Of a stretch of 64,000 bases of DNA, positions 34,181 to 45,043 are shown piece by piece. The position numbers and the translations under genes were made by a program. Each line of letters starts with the position of its first letter. The first letter of the stretch is position 1. Source of the DNA: Rhodocollybia butyracea (taxonomy: Eukaryota > Basidiomycota > Agaricomycetes > Agaricales > Omphalotaceae); NCBI GenBank assembly GCA_015501585.1, contig JADNRY010000270.1:19634-83633 (forward strand). The letters are read 5' to 3'. The notes below the pieces were generated by a model that made no database searches, had not been told where the DNA came from, and worked only from the letters and a program-made list of their open reading frames with translations.

Positions 34181-35369
34181 ATCACTTTGAGAGGTCTTAT
34201 CTATGAACTTGTTGCTCTCGCTCCAGAGAAGAATCTGCCCACACTATTTCTTACAACCATCTGACAACTTTGTGGATCGCCCGTATGTTCCTTTCCTCTG
34301 TGACTCGACGATCCGATTTTACCTATGGATTATCTTGAATTTTTTCCATACCATGAGCTGCTAGCTGCCTTCTGCCGTCTTCATCCTAGGCAGTGTGGAG
34401 GTGCCATGCAGATAGTCCGACTTGTGGTCAAGAATGTTGGTTTGCAGGTCGCAGATGCGATATATTACATGATGACCGAAAGGCTGTTGGAAAGGCTAAA
34501 GGGGCAAGGGCATTGGCAAAGACAATTTCCAGATAATTCTTCAGAAGGACCATCATACGTGCACTAACCAATATTCCATTAACATGCAGTGTTCAGCGAA
34601 CAAAGATTTACCCACGATCTCCGGTCACAGGGAGAAGAACAAAAGGTTCCAAGCTGTCGCAAGAACGTCACTGTCTCCGAGAACCAGATTTTTCATGCTT
34701 AACCTACTTTGGGCATCTGCAGAAATAGGTTTTGGATTCAATCCGAGAATTCCCTCAAACAAACACGACCGCGAATGAAATGGGCGGCGCAATACAGCAA
34801 ATACTGGCCTTTCGAACTGCTTGTAGGTCTCACGGAAGGCGACATGAGGAATTTCAAGAATGAATGGACAGACACGGACATGAGCCGTATTCGTTACACT
34901 CAAAAATCATCTTCATCCTTTCCCTCTCGTATCGCCCACGTAAATACATTTTCTCTCGCTTCTTCACCTTCAAAATTGTTTCCAAGGCAAGTTCGTTTCC
35001 GCAGCTGGACGAATCGAGGTGATTATGAGAAAAAATTCCTAATGGCGTTCGGACAGAGAAGATGGGGCGCGCAGATCCAAGCGCAGACAGGGATGTTCAC
35101 TGCTAGGGTATGTCGTGTATTCGTCCATTGGTTGAGGAACAGGATTATAACTAGTTAGAACCAGCCGAACCAGCAATCTACGCTCGTTTTCGATGCACCT
35201 GCTCCCCACCATAGCCATGTGGGATGTTGTTACCTGAACCAGCAAATAGCGTTAGAGAAGAGGGGATTTTCTGGGGCAGTAAACTAATGGGAATGGAGGA
35301 GTCGACACCGTTGAGTAGAGGGGTAGAAAACGCATGCGGAACATGCGGAGGCAGGTTCTAGGAAAGTCA
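34181..35369 (+). other. unassigned stretch with coding-like fragments
   Basis: A phase from ATG 34325 reads MDYLEFFPYHELLAAFCRLH and stays open to 34567. Another, 34709-35158, contains KYWPFELLVGLTEGDMRNF and NRGDYEKKFLMAFGQRRWG. Both look coding in part. I cannot link them or name a family. They may be pieces of one decayed plus-strand gene. Confidence 0.3.
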
Positions 35370-35560
35370 TCCGTCGTACAGGAAAGCGATAAGGAACGTT
35401 AAGAGAGCAAAGCATCTAAGCGAACAGAAGAAGTACGGTAAAGCGATTGCAGAATTTCATAGGTCATTAAACGTGCAAAGTGAGCGAAGCGCAAAGTGAG
35501 CGCGGAGCCAATCAATGCAGCATACGAAGGTCAGAACTAATGCGCGCCGGAAGCCTGTCG
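35370..35560 (+). repeat. R3b dispersed repeat, copy 2
   Basis: Matches 23150-23400 in an ordered series of short strings (see copy 1). It is followed by two GTGAGCG steps near 35482-35500. Confidence 0.5.
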
Positions 35561-35739
35561 TCGAGAGCAACGACAGGCAACACTAGGACACACAGCGTAA
35601 ACACGAGTCTATATTGCGGGACGATGAGGTATGAGCGAGATGAGAGTAAACAAGTGATCTGTACGTATTTATATATATATTGGTGCTCGTTGGAAGGACG
35701 CTAACGAGATACACAAGTACATAATAAGAATGAGAATCG

Positions 35740-37515
35740 TTACTCTTTTGCTGTGGCTAACCGAGCGGGCCTAGCTGGAGTCCAGCTTGCATTAGGACCA
35801 ATCGCTATCTGATTGTCTCGTTTCACAGCTATAGTACTCTGACGATCCCTCATCCACCGAGATGCAGCGCGAATCAAACGCCTGACTAAGTACGGTCGCG
35901 CTGAAGCAACGATGTGAGGTTCAGGCGAAGAAATAGGCTCAGACGGAGAGATAGGCAAGTCAGCCAAAGGACCGGAAGAAACTGACAAGGGAGGGGGGTT
36001 GGACGCGCTATCGAGTACCGACTGCGTTATCGGCTTAGTAGCATCAGCAAAGAGTGACATTGGAGCATGCGAAGGAGGGTCGTGAGGTGTGAGACTAGAA
36101 AGTGAAAGAGCAGCCAAGTATTCTTCGCGGACTTCGGATGCAGCTGTAGGCCGCACATTGGTCCGGTTTTTGGTTTGCGAGTGAATACTTGGAGCAGGCG
36201 TGGGAGTGCTCGGTGGGTCTGGGTGGGATCGACGTGAATGGCGTGAATAGTGAGAAGAATCATTGACGGATCCTCGCCGATGTGAGCTCGAGCCACCAGT
36301 CTGATGAAGTGGTTTGGATGGTTTTTGATCCATGAAGGCACGGGCTAGAAAGCATCGTCTATCAAAAGCCACTACAAAGTCCATAAAGGCCCTGGTATGG
36401 TCATTAATTTCCGGTGGCAGAACGTTTAGTATAACTTTGTCATCTCCTATTCCCAAGAGTGCGCGTTCCAACGATTCTTTAATTGCAGCCATATCCTGGT
36501 AACTGCGTGCGCGAAAGACATGCTCGAAATCAAACTTCATGGGAGACGTGGTGCTTTCAAGAACCCTCAGCGCATGGAAAGCTAGTGCGAAAGGAGTAAC
36601 GTGAGTTCGAATGGGAGGAAAGTTGGCGTACGGTCGGGTAAAAAGGGCTTGACCTCCGTTATTCAACGGGGGCTGATCGGTGAAGTGAGGAGAGCAGAGT
36701 AAAGTGCATTCATATATGGTACCGTCTTTCTAAGATAGAAGTGAGCAACATTTGAAGAACAATCATTGTAAACTTAAGCGCACCAAGGCAGTAAACTCAC
36801 TCAGAGACCCTTTACGAAGTTGAGACCACTCAGATTCTCTTTCTATGTCCACGAGGGGTCGTTGTAGATATTGTGTTAGGATTTTCAAGATATCTTTGTT
36901 GACTAGCAGGATTGCTCGATGCATATCCACCAGTGAATGGACATCCGAACGTACTAAAAAAAAGATGAGAGCAGCTTCGACGTGTTGTAAAAAAGATCGT
37001 ACAGGGCATGAAGAACAAGCGAGAATGGATACACATCTCTTTCAGGCTCATGGCCAAAACCCGGCTGGTCAACTTGACCTAGGAAAGCATGAGACCGAGA
37101 ACTTGAGCCATTTTGAGATATCGCGGCTTACTGCGTTGGGAGGTGCTGACTGTGGGAGCATTATATGGGCCATTTGGTTCATTCTATTTGGGGCGATTGG
37201 ATTTAAGGTCACAGCACAGTGGTACAAGTTTGCAATCTTCAGCCAAGCAGCAAGCCACTTTTTGGCGGTTGGAAAGGTTGTTGCAGGTCGGGTCCCCGTA
37301 GAATGTGGAGTACTATAGTTAGTGAAGGCTGAGGCGATGTCTTCTATAAGACTTTGGTCTTCGTCACTTTGGTCGTTGTCGCCATCATCATCGATGTATT
37401 CAACGTCGGCAAAGAGATGCTTTATGTCGTCGTTGTTTAGAGGAGAGACTTGGTCAAAGACAGAGTGGTTGAGCGTAAGCTCAGATAATTGGGACAGCAG
37501 AACATCGTTGGACAT
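35740..37515 (-). CDS. HNH-type nuclease-like protein, lineage-specific, probably frameshifted
   Basis: The first exon starts at ATG 37515 (MSNDVLLSQLSELTLNHSVF), with an acidic stretch after it. It then reads CAVTLNPIAPNRMNQMAHIM, which fits the Cys-x-x-Thr ... AHI start of fungal HNH domains. A middle exon near 36950-36790 reads RSDVHSLVDMHRAILLVNKD, matching the later Asp-x-His of the same fold. The last exon (36720-35740) is long and open: RTHVTPFALAFHALRVLEST, then a Ser/Pro/His-rich disordered tail ending PARPARLATAKE. An intron GTGAGT near 36800 to TTAG near 36729 fits. The join between exon 1 and the middle exon near 37070 needs a phase change I cannot explain by splicing, so a frameshift is likely. 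HNH assignment is moderate; the tail is unknown. Confidence 0.45.
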
Positions 37516-38160
37516 GATGGTTGAAGAAATGGTACGGTAGACCGGTCCGTTATGTCAAACAATTTAGCGTTGGGCGGCAGGCAGGCCTCTACCACTTGCT
37601 TTCCACTACCATCGCCCTGGCACACTGAGGATCATATTCTTTTCCACACAGTAAACCTTGCTGCTGCAGTCCAACCAATACCCTCGAAATAGCAATGAAG
37701 AAAGACAGCATAATCGACAGATCAACAAAATGACAATCCTACAAACACGAACAATTTCCAAGTGATGCGGAGAGCACAAGTCGGTTCGGCACCACTCAAG
37801 AGCCTCTCTCTCGGCTCTCTCTTCTACTACATCCAATGCGAACCAATTCGGCACTGCAGGCGGCCAGCTGGTCCTTCACTCAGACAATCTAGGTGCTCTT
37901 CATGAAGGCGACCAAATGTGCTGAGAAAACAGTTATTGGAAAAAGACAGGGGATGTGATTAGGTGAGGATATTCTTCTGATTCAGACTATTCCAATGCTT
38001 TACTGTTCTGAGCAACAGTCGTGAATTGCTATCGCCGACATGACTCGCTACTCTCAACGAATCCTTCCATCGATTCATCCTTTCGTTCGTTCCTTCAAAT
38101 CCTTCGATCCTTGGCCAGCAATATGTATACTGATATACTGTCATTCATTCATTCTTTTTC
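37516..38160. other. intergenic stretch between divergent genes
   Basis: Lies between the start of the HNH-like gene (minus) and the GH92 remnant (plus). It holds CATTCATTCATTC near 38140. No coding phase is supported. Confidence 0.3.
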
Positions 38161-40851
38161 TGCCTCTAGGATGAAAATGCGTGAAAAGATGCTTGAACGA
38201 GAATTAGCAAGATTAACTGAGGATAATTGGCAAGTAAGTACTATGGCCGTAAACTCAACCTTCCTAGGCGCTACGCTTCCTCATGGGATGGTAAAAGTTG
38301 GAATGGACACTGATTCCCCGGGAAATGCGAGTGGTTATGTTATCTTTCCAAGCTCTCGCTCTAATTCCATTCCCTCAGCAAGCGGCTACGATGCCAATGC
38401 CACATTCAAAGCGACAGGATTCTCCCAGTTGCATGATACTGGAACTGGTGGAGTAATGCTCTCGTTTCTCTGTTTTTCCGGTAGCTTACTACATATCAAC
38501 GTCAGGGAATTTCGCTTTCAAACTTCAAAATCTGGGCGTTCCCCAACTGTACTTTTGGATTCCAAGGATGTCAAACATCAATGGAAAGTCGAAAGGTGCT
38601 TCGAAACGTTCTACCCGATGATAAGATCAATTGAGAAACGCCACTATGACTTGCTAACGTTTGTAATTCTAGGTTCTCCGGATGACTTTGCTTCCCCCGG
38701 CTACTTTTCCTCCAATCTTTCTAATGGGATACGTGTAGAGCTCACATCTACCCGGAGAATAGCTATCCATCGATACACCTTCTCACCAGGCACCGCGGAA
38801 CCAAGAATGCTCGTTGATATAACGAACGACAGCTCGCAGACATCGACCTTCGCCGTCATGACATTAAACACAACTACTGCACGCGTAATGGGAGGATCTC
38901 AGTTCGCCTCCTCCTTCGGGCCGCAGAGGTATACAGCGTTTACTTGTGTGGACTTTGCCGGGCAGGGATTCGACCTGGGATCCCCCACAGAGTATGGGAC
39001 GTGGCTAGGAGATGGCACGGTTCAGGGTCAGACAGACCTCAATCAGCAGTATTTTGGTGCGTCTCTGTTCGCTTCGTGTGGGCATATACTGATCAAGCCG
39101 ACCTCAGGTTTTGTGTCCGAAATGGGCGCGTTATTCACGTTCAATCCAGCTCCCAAAGGGAAGCCCACGGTCATCCTTGCGCGCGCTGGGGTATCCTTTA
39201 TATCCTCGGAACAAGCCTGTGCCAATGCGGAAGAGGAAATACCCGACTTTGATTTCGACAGCGTGCAGACTGAAAATCGAGCCGCTTGGAACGAGTTGCT
39301 TGGACAGGTCCAGGTAGACACCACGAATGTCTCGACGGAAACGATTCAATTGATGTATTCTGGAGTGAGTCCGAATTCGCTCTTTCCAGCAGCAGTTATA
39401 CTCAACTTCTTTACTTTCTCTTCGCCTGCAGCTATACCGATCTCATATCTTACCAGCCGATTGTCCGTAAATTTCTCCGACCTCTTTCGAACTCAACCTT
39501 ACGTTCTCTTCTGCTAGATACGGGCGAAAACCCCAGATGGAACTCGACAGAACCCTACTACGATTCGTATTACTGCAACTGGGATACCTTCCGTACCCTC
39601 TACTCGTTGATAGCCTTGCATGATCCAGAGCGCTTCGCTCTAATCGTGCGTGCCATGATCGATATTCAAAGACATGAAGGTCATTTTGACATCCTTAATC
39701 CGAATCCCGTACTCTTTCGCTGACTAATTCATTCTATAGGATGGCTACCGGAATGTCGTGGGACCACTAATCAACAGTTCATCCAAGGCGGCAGCAGTCA
39801 GTGTTTATTTTCCCTCGTCGATCCAAATGGAAAACCTGACCGCATCCATCACAGACGGCGATCCGATCCAATCCTAGGAGAGTTTTTCGTCAAGTGCGTG
39901 GGGCGTAGTTTTGGTTTTTTTTTTTTATCTGGTGGTGTACTGACGTGGATTTACTCTGCATAGGTTCAGCGAACAGGCCGCCAGTCTCAATGTTTCTGCG
40001 GATGACCTGTATACAGCTTTACTTGCCGACGCCGAGCTCCAGCCGCCGAATTGGAACCTTCAAGGAAGGCAAGCAAATGCGTGGAAAGAGTTCAGTGCGT
40101 ACTCTTGCGTCAAACGTTTGTATTTCTAACTGAACCGTCCGAATTCTAGATTACATCCCTCAAGATATGTTTGACGCGGGCGGCGCAAACACCAAGCAGG
40201 TCTCTTGTACTTTGGAAGTTTAGTGCCCCCTCACTCTTTTCCGCCCACTTATTGACCTGCTGTCCGCTCCGAATAGCACGCGTTTGGCGATTTTGCCATC
40301 TCTCAAGTGGCGAAAATACTTAATAAGATGGACGATGCTGCTAAGGTCCGTGAATCTGTAGTACGCCTCTCTGGCTGTCTTGTTCACCTTTTCCACTGAA
40401 TAGTATGCACAATGTGCCGGCAACTCCTTCAACCTCTGGAATCCGAACGTTTCCGTCCCAGGTACACTGAGTGTCGCGGGGATGATGCAGGTTAGTGTAT
40501 ATGATTGGATTGGTCTTCGATGACTGACTTGCTGTTTTCGGACGGACGTAGCCTCGGTTCAAGAATGGAACGTTCAACTTTACTGACCCAAGACACTGTA
40601 GTATCCACGATCCGTTGATGGCTACTTGCTTCTTGAATGCTGTCGATCGTGACGGGTTCTATGAAGCGTCTCCTATAGTGGTATGTCATGCATAAGCTAT
40701 ACTTATGAAAGGTTACTGACCAGAATTTACTCTAGTACTCTCAAGTGCGTCGAACATACACCGCTTTTTTTTTCAATGGAACTGATTTCTGTAGTTCGTC
40801 CCTCACGACACTGCGCGGTTACTTAAACTCCAGGGAGGAAACAGCAGTTTC

Positions 40852-40865
40852 ATCAACCGCCTCGA
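40852..40865. repeat. target-site duplication, left
   Basis: ATCAACCGCCTCGA, identical to 41935-41948. The sequence is GH92 coding DNA (INRLD/E), so the pre-insertion site can be read by removing 40866-41948. Confidence 0.9.
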
Positions 40866-41934
40866 GAGGCCTCTTGATCTCGTACCACCACCATCTCGTA
40901 ACTTTCCCACGCTTGCGTGGACTCGTTTTCGCTGTGCTGGACAACTTACGAGCAAGGGGATGGGCTGTAGGCCGTACCCTGCCACTCACACAGAAGATTA
41001 GCTACCTTCACTCAGCAGAATGGCCCATTAGTCTCAACACTACCTCTCTGGGGCTTCTAGACAGCGGATTGGTTGGATTTGCTGGCATGCATCTGGATTA
41101 CCCCAGCAGCTGATAGTCACGCTTTGGGCTGGAGCTTCTTCACAACCACTGAACCATCTCTTCTTCACCACTAGTCTCTCCTTTAGCACCATGTCCTACA
41201 CCCATATTCCAAATCCAACCACCTTGCACTCTGTGGGCCCTGGCCCATGGCAGTTGTAACGGGATCTACACAAGTTTCTCCATCCAGCATATTCATGATC
41301 CTCATATTGGCCACAAGCTCAGGCCTTCCGCAGGGACTTCATCCACCCCTGGCTGCCGCCCGGCCTTGTCACCCGAAAAAATGAGTTGTATGGCTTCCAG
41401 TAGCAGTAGATCAATCACTGCACTGTGGTGGCTTGCGCCTGTCAACTCGCTATACGAAGGACCTTCAGGGGGACAGGAGGCTAAGAATCTGGGAGTGGGA
41501 AGGGCATGGGAAGGAGCAGGCTACCAGGTTGAGGCTGAGGTGGTGATTTCGCTTTTGATCCCTCTTCCTACCTTACCCTCTTTCTCTTGCACAAGAAAAA
41601 CTCAATTATGTTACCTACATATGATACCATTCCAACGCACGGACATTACCCTTCCTCTTATATACGTGACAAGTGCTTAATAAAGCCTTCGAGGCTAGAC
41701 GGAAGTGCTCGCACTTCCGTCGTGGAACCCCATGGGATCCAATTGTTGCTGGCTGCTGATCATCAGACACAGACTCAGATGTTCTTCCCAGAACACACCT
41801 ATTGTTACAGTTTACATTTTGCTAGAGTAATCGCTACCATACGCTACTGCGCAGAGGCGAATAAACGGGAATTAAAAAAAATTAAAAAATTAAAAAATTA
41901 AAAAATTAAAAAATAAAAAAATTAAAAAATTAAA
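40866..41934 (+). mobile_element. non-LTR-type retroinsertion with A-rich tail
   Basis: A 1,069-bp insertion is flanked by a perfect 14-bp duplication. Its right end is a (TTAAAAAA)n-like tail from about 41870 to 41934. A long target duplication plus a 3' A-rich simple repeat is the mark of target-primed reverse transcription. No reverse transcriptase, gag or terminal repeats are seen inside, so it is non-autonomous: a SINE-like element, a 5'-truncated LINE end or a retrocopy. Short open phases (40745-41113 and 41366-41680) are not recognised. A segment at 41418-41490 (GTGGTGGCTTGCGCCTGTCA) faintly recalls the 5' domain of SRP RNA. Confidence 0.85.
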
Positions 41935-41948
41935 ATCAACCGCCTCGA
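41935..41948. repeat. target-site duplication, right
   Basis: ATCAACCGCCTCGA, the second copy. GH92 coding sequence resumes in phase here as LDFIFDQGYFAIDDEPSFQI. Confidence 0.9.
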
Positions 41949-42052
41949 CTTCATCTTTGACCAAGGCTACTTCGCAATTGACGACGAACCCTCATTCCAG
42001 ATCCCGTTCATGTATCATTATGCGAACGCTCCCGGAAAGAGTCAGTATCTAC

Positions 42053-42303
42053 AGGCCCCCTGAAAATAGACCTCAAGGTCTTTCGGAAAAATTTTCCATG
42101 TTGGCCGAAAATGTCCGAGCCAAAATCGCTCTGATAGACCAAAAAAAGTCCGAAACCCGAGTGGCCCCCGGTTTTTGGCCACATACTTCCTACGATATCT
42201 CCCAGAATGGCTGCAATTGTTTCTAACATTTTAATTCTGAGTGTACTTGTACTGAGGGCTTACAGTAATGTATTTAACACAGTATGTAGTCACCTATACA
42301 CGT
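42053..42303. other. non-GH92 sequence that replaces the gene's 3' end
   Basis: Directly after the GH92 segment the sequence changes to GACCTCAAGGTC (a small palindrome) and unrelated DNA. I cannot identify the source. The change of content at about 42052 marks a deletion or rearrangement point. Confidence 0.4.
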
Positions 42304-42588
42304 CTAATCAACATTCATATCGTTGCGGCTTCGGAATTGCTTCAAAGCAGCACAAATCTGAGTCATTCCTTGTTTGAGTGCACTGTAACGAGCCTCATCA
42401 TCCTCGCTTATGATAATAGTATCCGCAATACCACCGCTCTTGATAGAATTTCCAAGAAGAACGAGAAATTGTGCCGGAGGAACTTTCGTGAAGTGCTTAG
42501 TCCGAAAGAGCACTGTTGAACTAGTGATGGATCTGAACTGACTGCCCCGGGCTAAACGCTCGAAAAGCTGAAGGTCCACGTAGGACAC
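42304..42588 (-). CDS. short unknown coding-like exon
   Basis: The minus phase reads LFERLARGSQFRSITSSTVL, then FRTKHFTKVPPAQFLVLLG and DTIIISEDDEARYSALKQGM, ending FRSRNDMNVD and a stop at 42304. The balance of charged and hydrophobic residues looks like real protein. I cannot name it. No start ATG is clear, so it may be a 3' exon or fragment. Confidence 0.35.
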   Translation of the reverse strand: MSYVDLQLFERLARGSQFRSITSSTVLFRTKHFTKVPPAQFLVLLGNSIKSGGIADTIIISEDDEARYSALKQGMTQICAALKQFRSRNDMNVD

Positions 42589-42600
42589 GGCACTAGCTGC

Positions 42601-42640
42601 ATACGGAGGCGGCGAACATATGCCCGCCCACCCCGCATAC
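42601..42640 (+). repeat. CTAG-ended palindrome, copy 7
   Basis: CTAGCTGCATACGGAGG (from 42594) then CGGCGAACATATGCCCGCC and CACCCCGCATAC. This is the best-kept left half in the window. Confidence 0.8.
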
Positions 42641-42959
42641 GTCCTAAAACTGCCCTACTATAACAGATGAGAAAAGCTGGACTGTATTAAAACAGAGATA
42701 AACCTACGTGTTCCACCATGCCAGCGGTTTCTTGTTTGGTTCTTTTTCTTCCGAGCCAACCTCGACGTCTTCAAAGAAACCAATTATTGCGTTGTAGAAA
42801 GACTCGTAAGGGAATGAACGGTCGATTCCCCAGAGAGACCAAAGCGAAGCTAAAGAAGTGCAAGATAAGCAGGAGATAAAGACACGAAGAATGGATTTTG
42901 CACACCATGACAGCCGCGTATGCAATCATACGAGGACTCATAGTAATCAGATTATAGAT

Positions 42960-43640
42960 CTCAGCGTAGTTGCGGCGCGTTGACTTGCGAAGCTTTGAGG
43001 AGATAAAAGTCGCAGACCTCCTTACAAAGGATCGCCTCATCTAATCCTTTTTTGAGCCTTCTGTACCCCGAGCACCCCGTATAGTCATTATACTCCAAGT
43101 ACGCTTCCACGAATGCATTCCCCCAAAGACACTGAAGGAACTTTCGCGTCGTTCTCCAAGCGCCGATAGCGAGGATAGCGAGCGTGAAACGGGCCAGGAT
43201 GCGCAAGGCGCACCAGTATAGGTACGGCTATATTGGTGAATCAGGGAGAGTGGAAGGAGCAGAGGAGGCTTCACAGGGTTGGGATGGTTCGGGGGGTGGA
43301 GCAACTAAAAATGCAGGTAACGGGTCAGGGCTAGGCTTGAAACATTGTTAATCGATGATCACTCACTCCATATCAAGATCGGTATATAACTCCGCCATAC
43401 TGCCTTCCGTCTTCATACACTGCATACTGCAAATCCGCGTCGTAGAGGTATATTCACTCCGAGGATGAATGTGATTGTTCCTAAGGAGAAGACGGCGTAC
43501 TGCAGGAAATTAACTGTGGTTGGTATGATGGTGGATCGAGAAAGAAAGAAATAGAGGCATCGATGCTTACCTCAAGAACAGCTGTCGAAAGATCCTTGAT
43601 CCGTCATCCTCCTTGACGATGTAAAGATAGGGATAATAAG
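42960..43640 (-). pseudogene. R7 membrane-protein family, copy B
   Basis: The minus phase from 43206 reads RFTLAILAIGAWRTTRKFLQ, GNAFVEAYLEYNDYTGCSGY and KKGLDEAILCKEVCDFYLLK. It matches the second block of the R7 copy at 17.0-17.3 kb. At 43380-43500 the complementary strand of CTGCAAATCCGCGTCGTAGA marks the membrane exon seen in the other copies, with phase shifts. Probably decayed. Confidence 0.5.
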
Positions 43641-43985
43641 CTCCTCGGGCATTTCACGCGTCTTCTAGACATAGGAGTTTTCGAGTAGAGGTAGGGTAGT
43701 CTAGTGCGTATGTATCAGTCAACACGGCGTTCTTTTGCATGAGAGGAAAACTTTACATTTCCACCCCTCATAGCTCAGAAGATTGAAGACGTTCATGACG
43801 AGCTGGGGCACTGCATCACAACCTACTCACAAGAGTATTGTTTGACCGTTCGATGAGGAACAGGCCATGTCATTCCTAAGTGATAGATAGTGGAATTGGG
43901 ATGACAACACTCTCGACGCCCACTGTTCCAGCCTGTCATAAAAAGACTTCCATTTTAGCACCAACTTGGAAAGAGGGTAATGGTA
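43641..43985. other. unassigned stretch
   Basis: No coding-like phase or known repeat is seen between the R7 copy and the elongation-factor fragment. Confidence 0.3.
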
Positions 43986-44620
43986 CAGACCTCTGGAGGT
44001 ATATTGTGTAGCGAATAGAAGGTCGGGATCAACAGCTGTGCTGGGAGAGAAGTCAGGAGAGAGTAGAAGACCGAGACATTGGCGGGCGAAACTTGACCGC
44101 CAAGGTTTTTGTAGATTGCAGGAAGCGAGCTGGCAAGCTGAGTGGCCTCGGCTTGCTTAATGGGAGGTAGGTCAGACCCGTCGCTAGATTATGGAACTTC
44201 GCCGACTTGGCGGAGAGTAGCAATGGCCTTGCCCAACGACACCACTAGCTTCAGGGTCACCAATGGTGGTCTTGACCTTGGTCAGACCCGGGAGTAGGTT
44301 GAGAATGAAAGGGTGGACAGTGACTGCAGAATCGACCAGCTTGGCCTTGTTATCGACACTACTACAAACCAAAAATAAGTACTAAATAAACAAGAATGAA
44401 AAAATGGCTTACACTGCGACCTGCTTAGTGGAAGTCAACTTCTTGTTAAGACCGCGAGCAAGAAGAGGAACCATGAGAGAAAGCGTTGGGGAATCTACAA
44501 TGCCGTTTCTCGGACATTTGCATTCCCAAGAAAAACCTAGTAAGATCAATCTTGTCGGCGCGCATGATAAGGGCGTGTTCGGTCGAAGTAGGGATGAAAC
44601 GTGAATCCGTGATGATGGGG
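43986..44620 (-). pseudogene. elongation factor 3 fragment (HEAT-repeat region)
   Basis: The minus phase reads IVDSPTLSLMVPLLARGLNK (about 44490-44440) and is followed by an intron of about 50 bases. Next comes VDNKAKLVDSAVTVHPFIL, NLLPGLTKVKTTIGDPEASG and, after a one-base shift, IATLRQVGEVP. A further segment reads SDLPPIKQAEATQLASSLP and NLGGQVSPANVSVF. These match the HEAT-repeat and adjacent region of fungal translation elongation factor 3, an ATPase that helps release tRNA from the ribosomal E site. An in-frame stop follows GEVP and a frameshift precedes IATLR. Neither the ATP-binding cassettes nor the N-terminus is present. The intact gene must lie elsewhere. Confidence 0.75.
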
Positions 44621-45043
44621 GTTGGATTTCGGTAGGTGGATGCATAGGCCTGGAATTAAGATGAGCCCGAGAGCACCTTTCGGAATTGGAAGGGGTTGAC
44701 GCGGATCGCAACGGGGATTGGAGGACAGGGAGGGGAATTCCCGGGGCAGAGAACACACGGCGTATCTGGGTTGAGATCTGCATTGAGAGATTGAGAGATT
44801 GTGGATCGTTCGAGTGAACAGAAGTTGACGAACTTGTGGTGAAGTGAGAGATTAGAGTTGGTAGAAGAAGCCCACTCAAAGAGCAGAAGTGGGCAAAGGT
44901 AGAAGTAGGGGTAGAGAGGCCTTTAGCTAGAGGAGAACGAGCGGACCTCTGACATAAACGTCAGGCACCACTGCTTCGTTGTGCAGCCACCTCCCTAACA
45001 CCTGGGATGGCTGAATGGTGCTCAGCCCATCCCCGAGTGAAAA
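44621..45043 (-). other. spacer between captured fragments
   Basis: A minus phase (to 44879) is open and Ser/Pro-rich but does not match elongation factor 3. It may be an unrelated third source or random. Confidence 0.25.

Larger units (their letters stand above)
38161..42052 (+). pseudogene. GH92 alpha-1,2-mannosidase pseudogene, interrupted and truncated
   Basis: Diagnostic segments of family GH92 appear in order: ATLPHGMVKVGMDTDSPGN, GFSQLHDTGTGG, FKIWAFPNCT (a frame near 38530), SPDDFASPGYFSSNLS, then ENPRWNSTEPYYDSYYCNWD, HEGWLPECRGTTNQQFIQGG, LGEFFVK, FVPHDTARLLKLQGGNSSF and IPFMYHYANAPGKSQYLQ. Members trim alpha-mannosides and are usually secreted. At least eight short introns are visible. 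Defects: a frameshift before LGEFFVK near 39865; a lost donor near 38625; a 1,069-bp insertion at 40866-41934; and no GH92 sequence after 42052. The catalytic Asp residues near the GNDD-type motif of the C-terminal barrel are missing. The apparent 498-codon ORF from 38021 partly reads through introns. It cannot make an active enzyme. Confidence 0.85.

Noticed and set aside
38021..39517. A single 498-codon ORF as one GH92 protein
   Set aside because: Known GH92 segments in this span change phase, and the ORF reads through intron-like sequence, for example near 38456-38510 and 38520-38670. Its length is partly chance; the gene is a spliced pseudogene.
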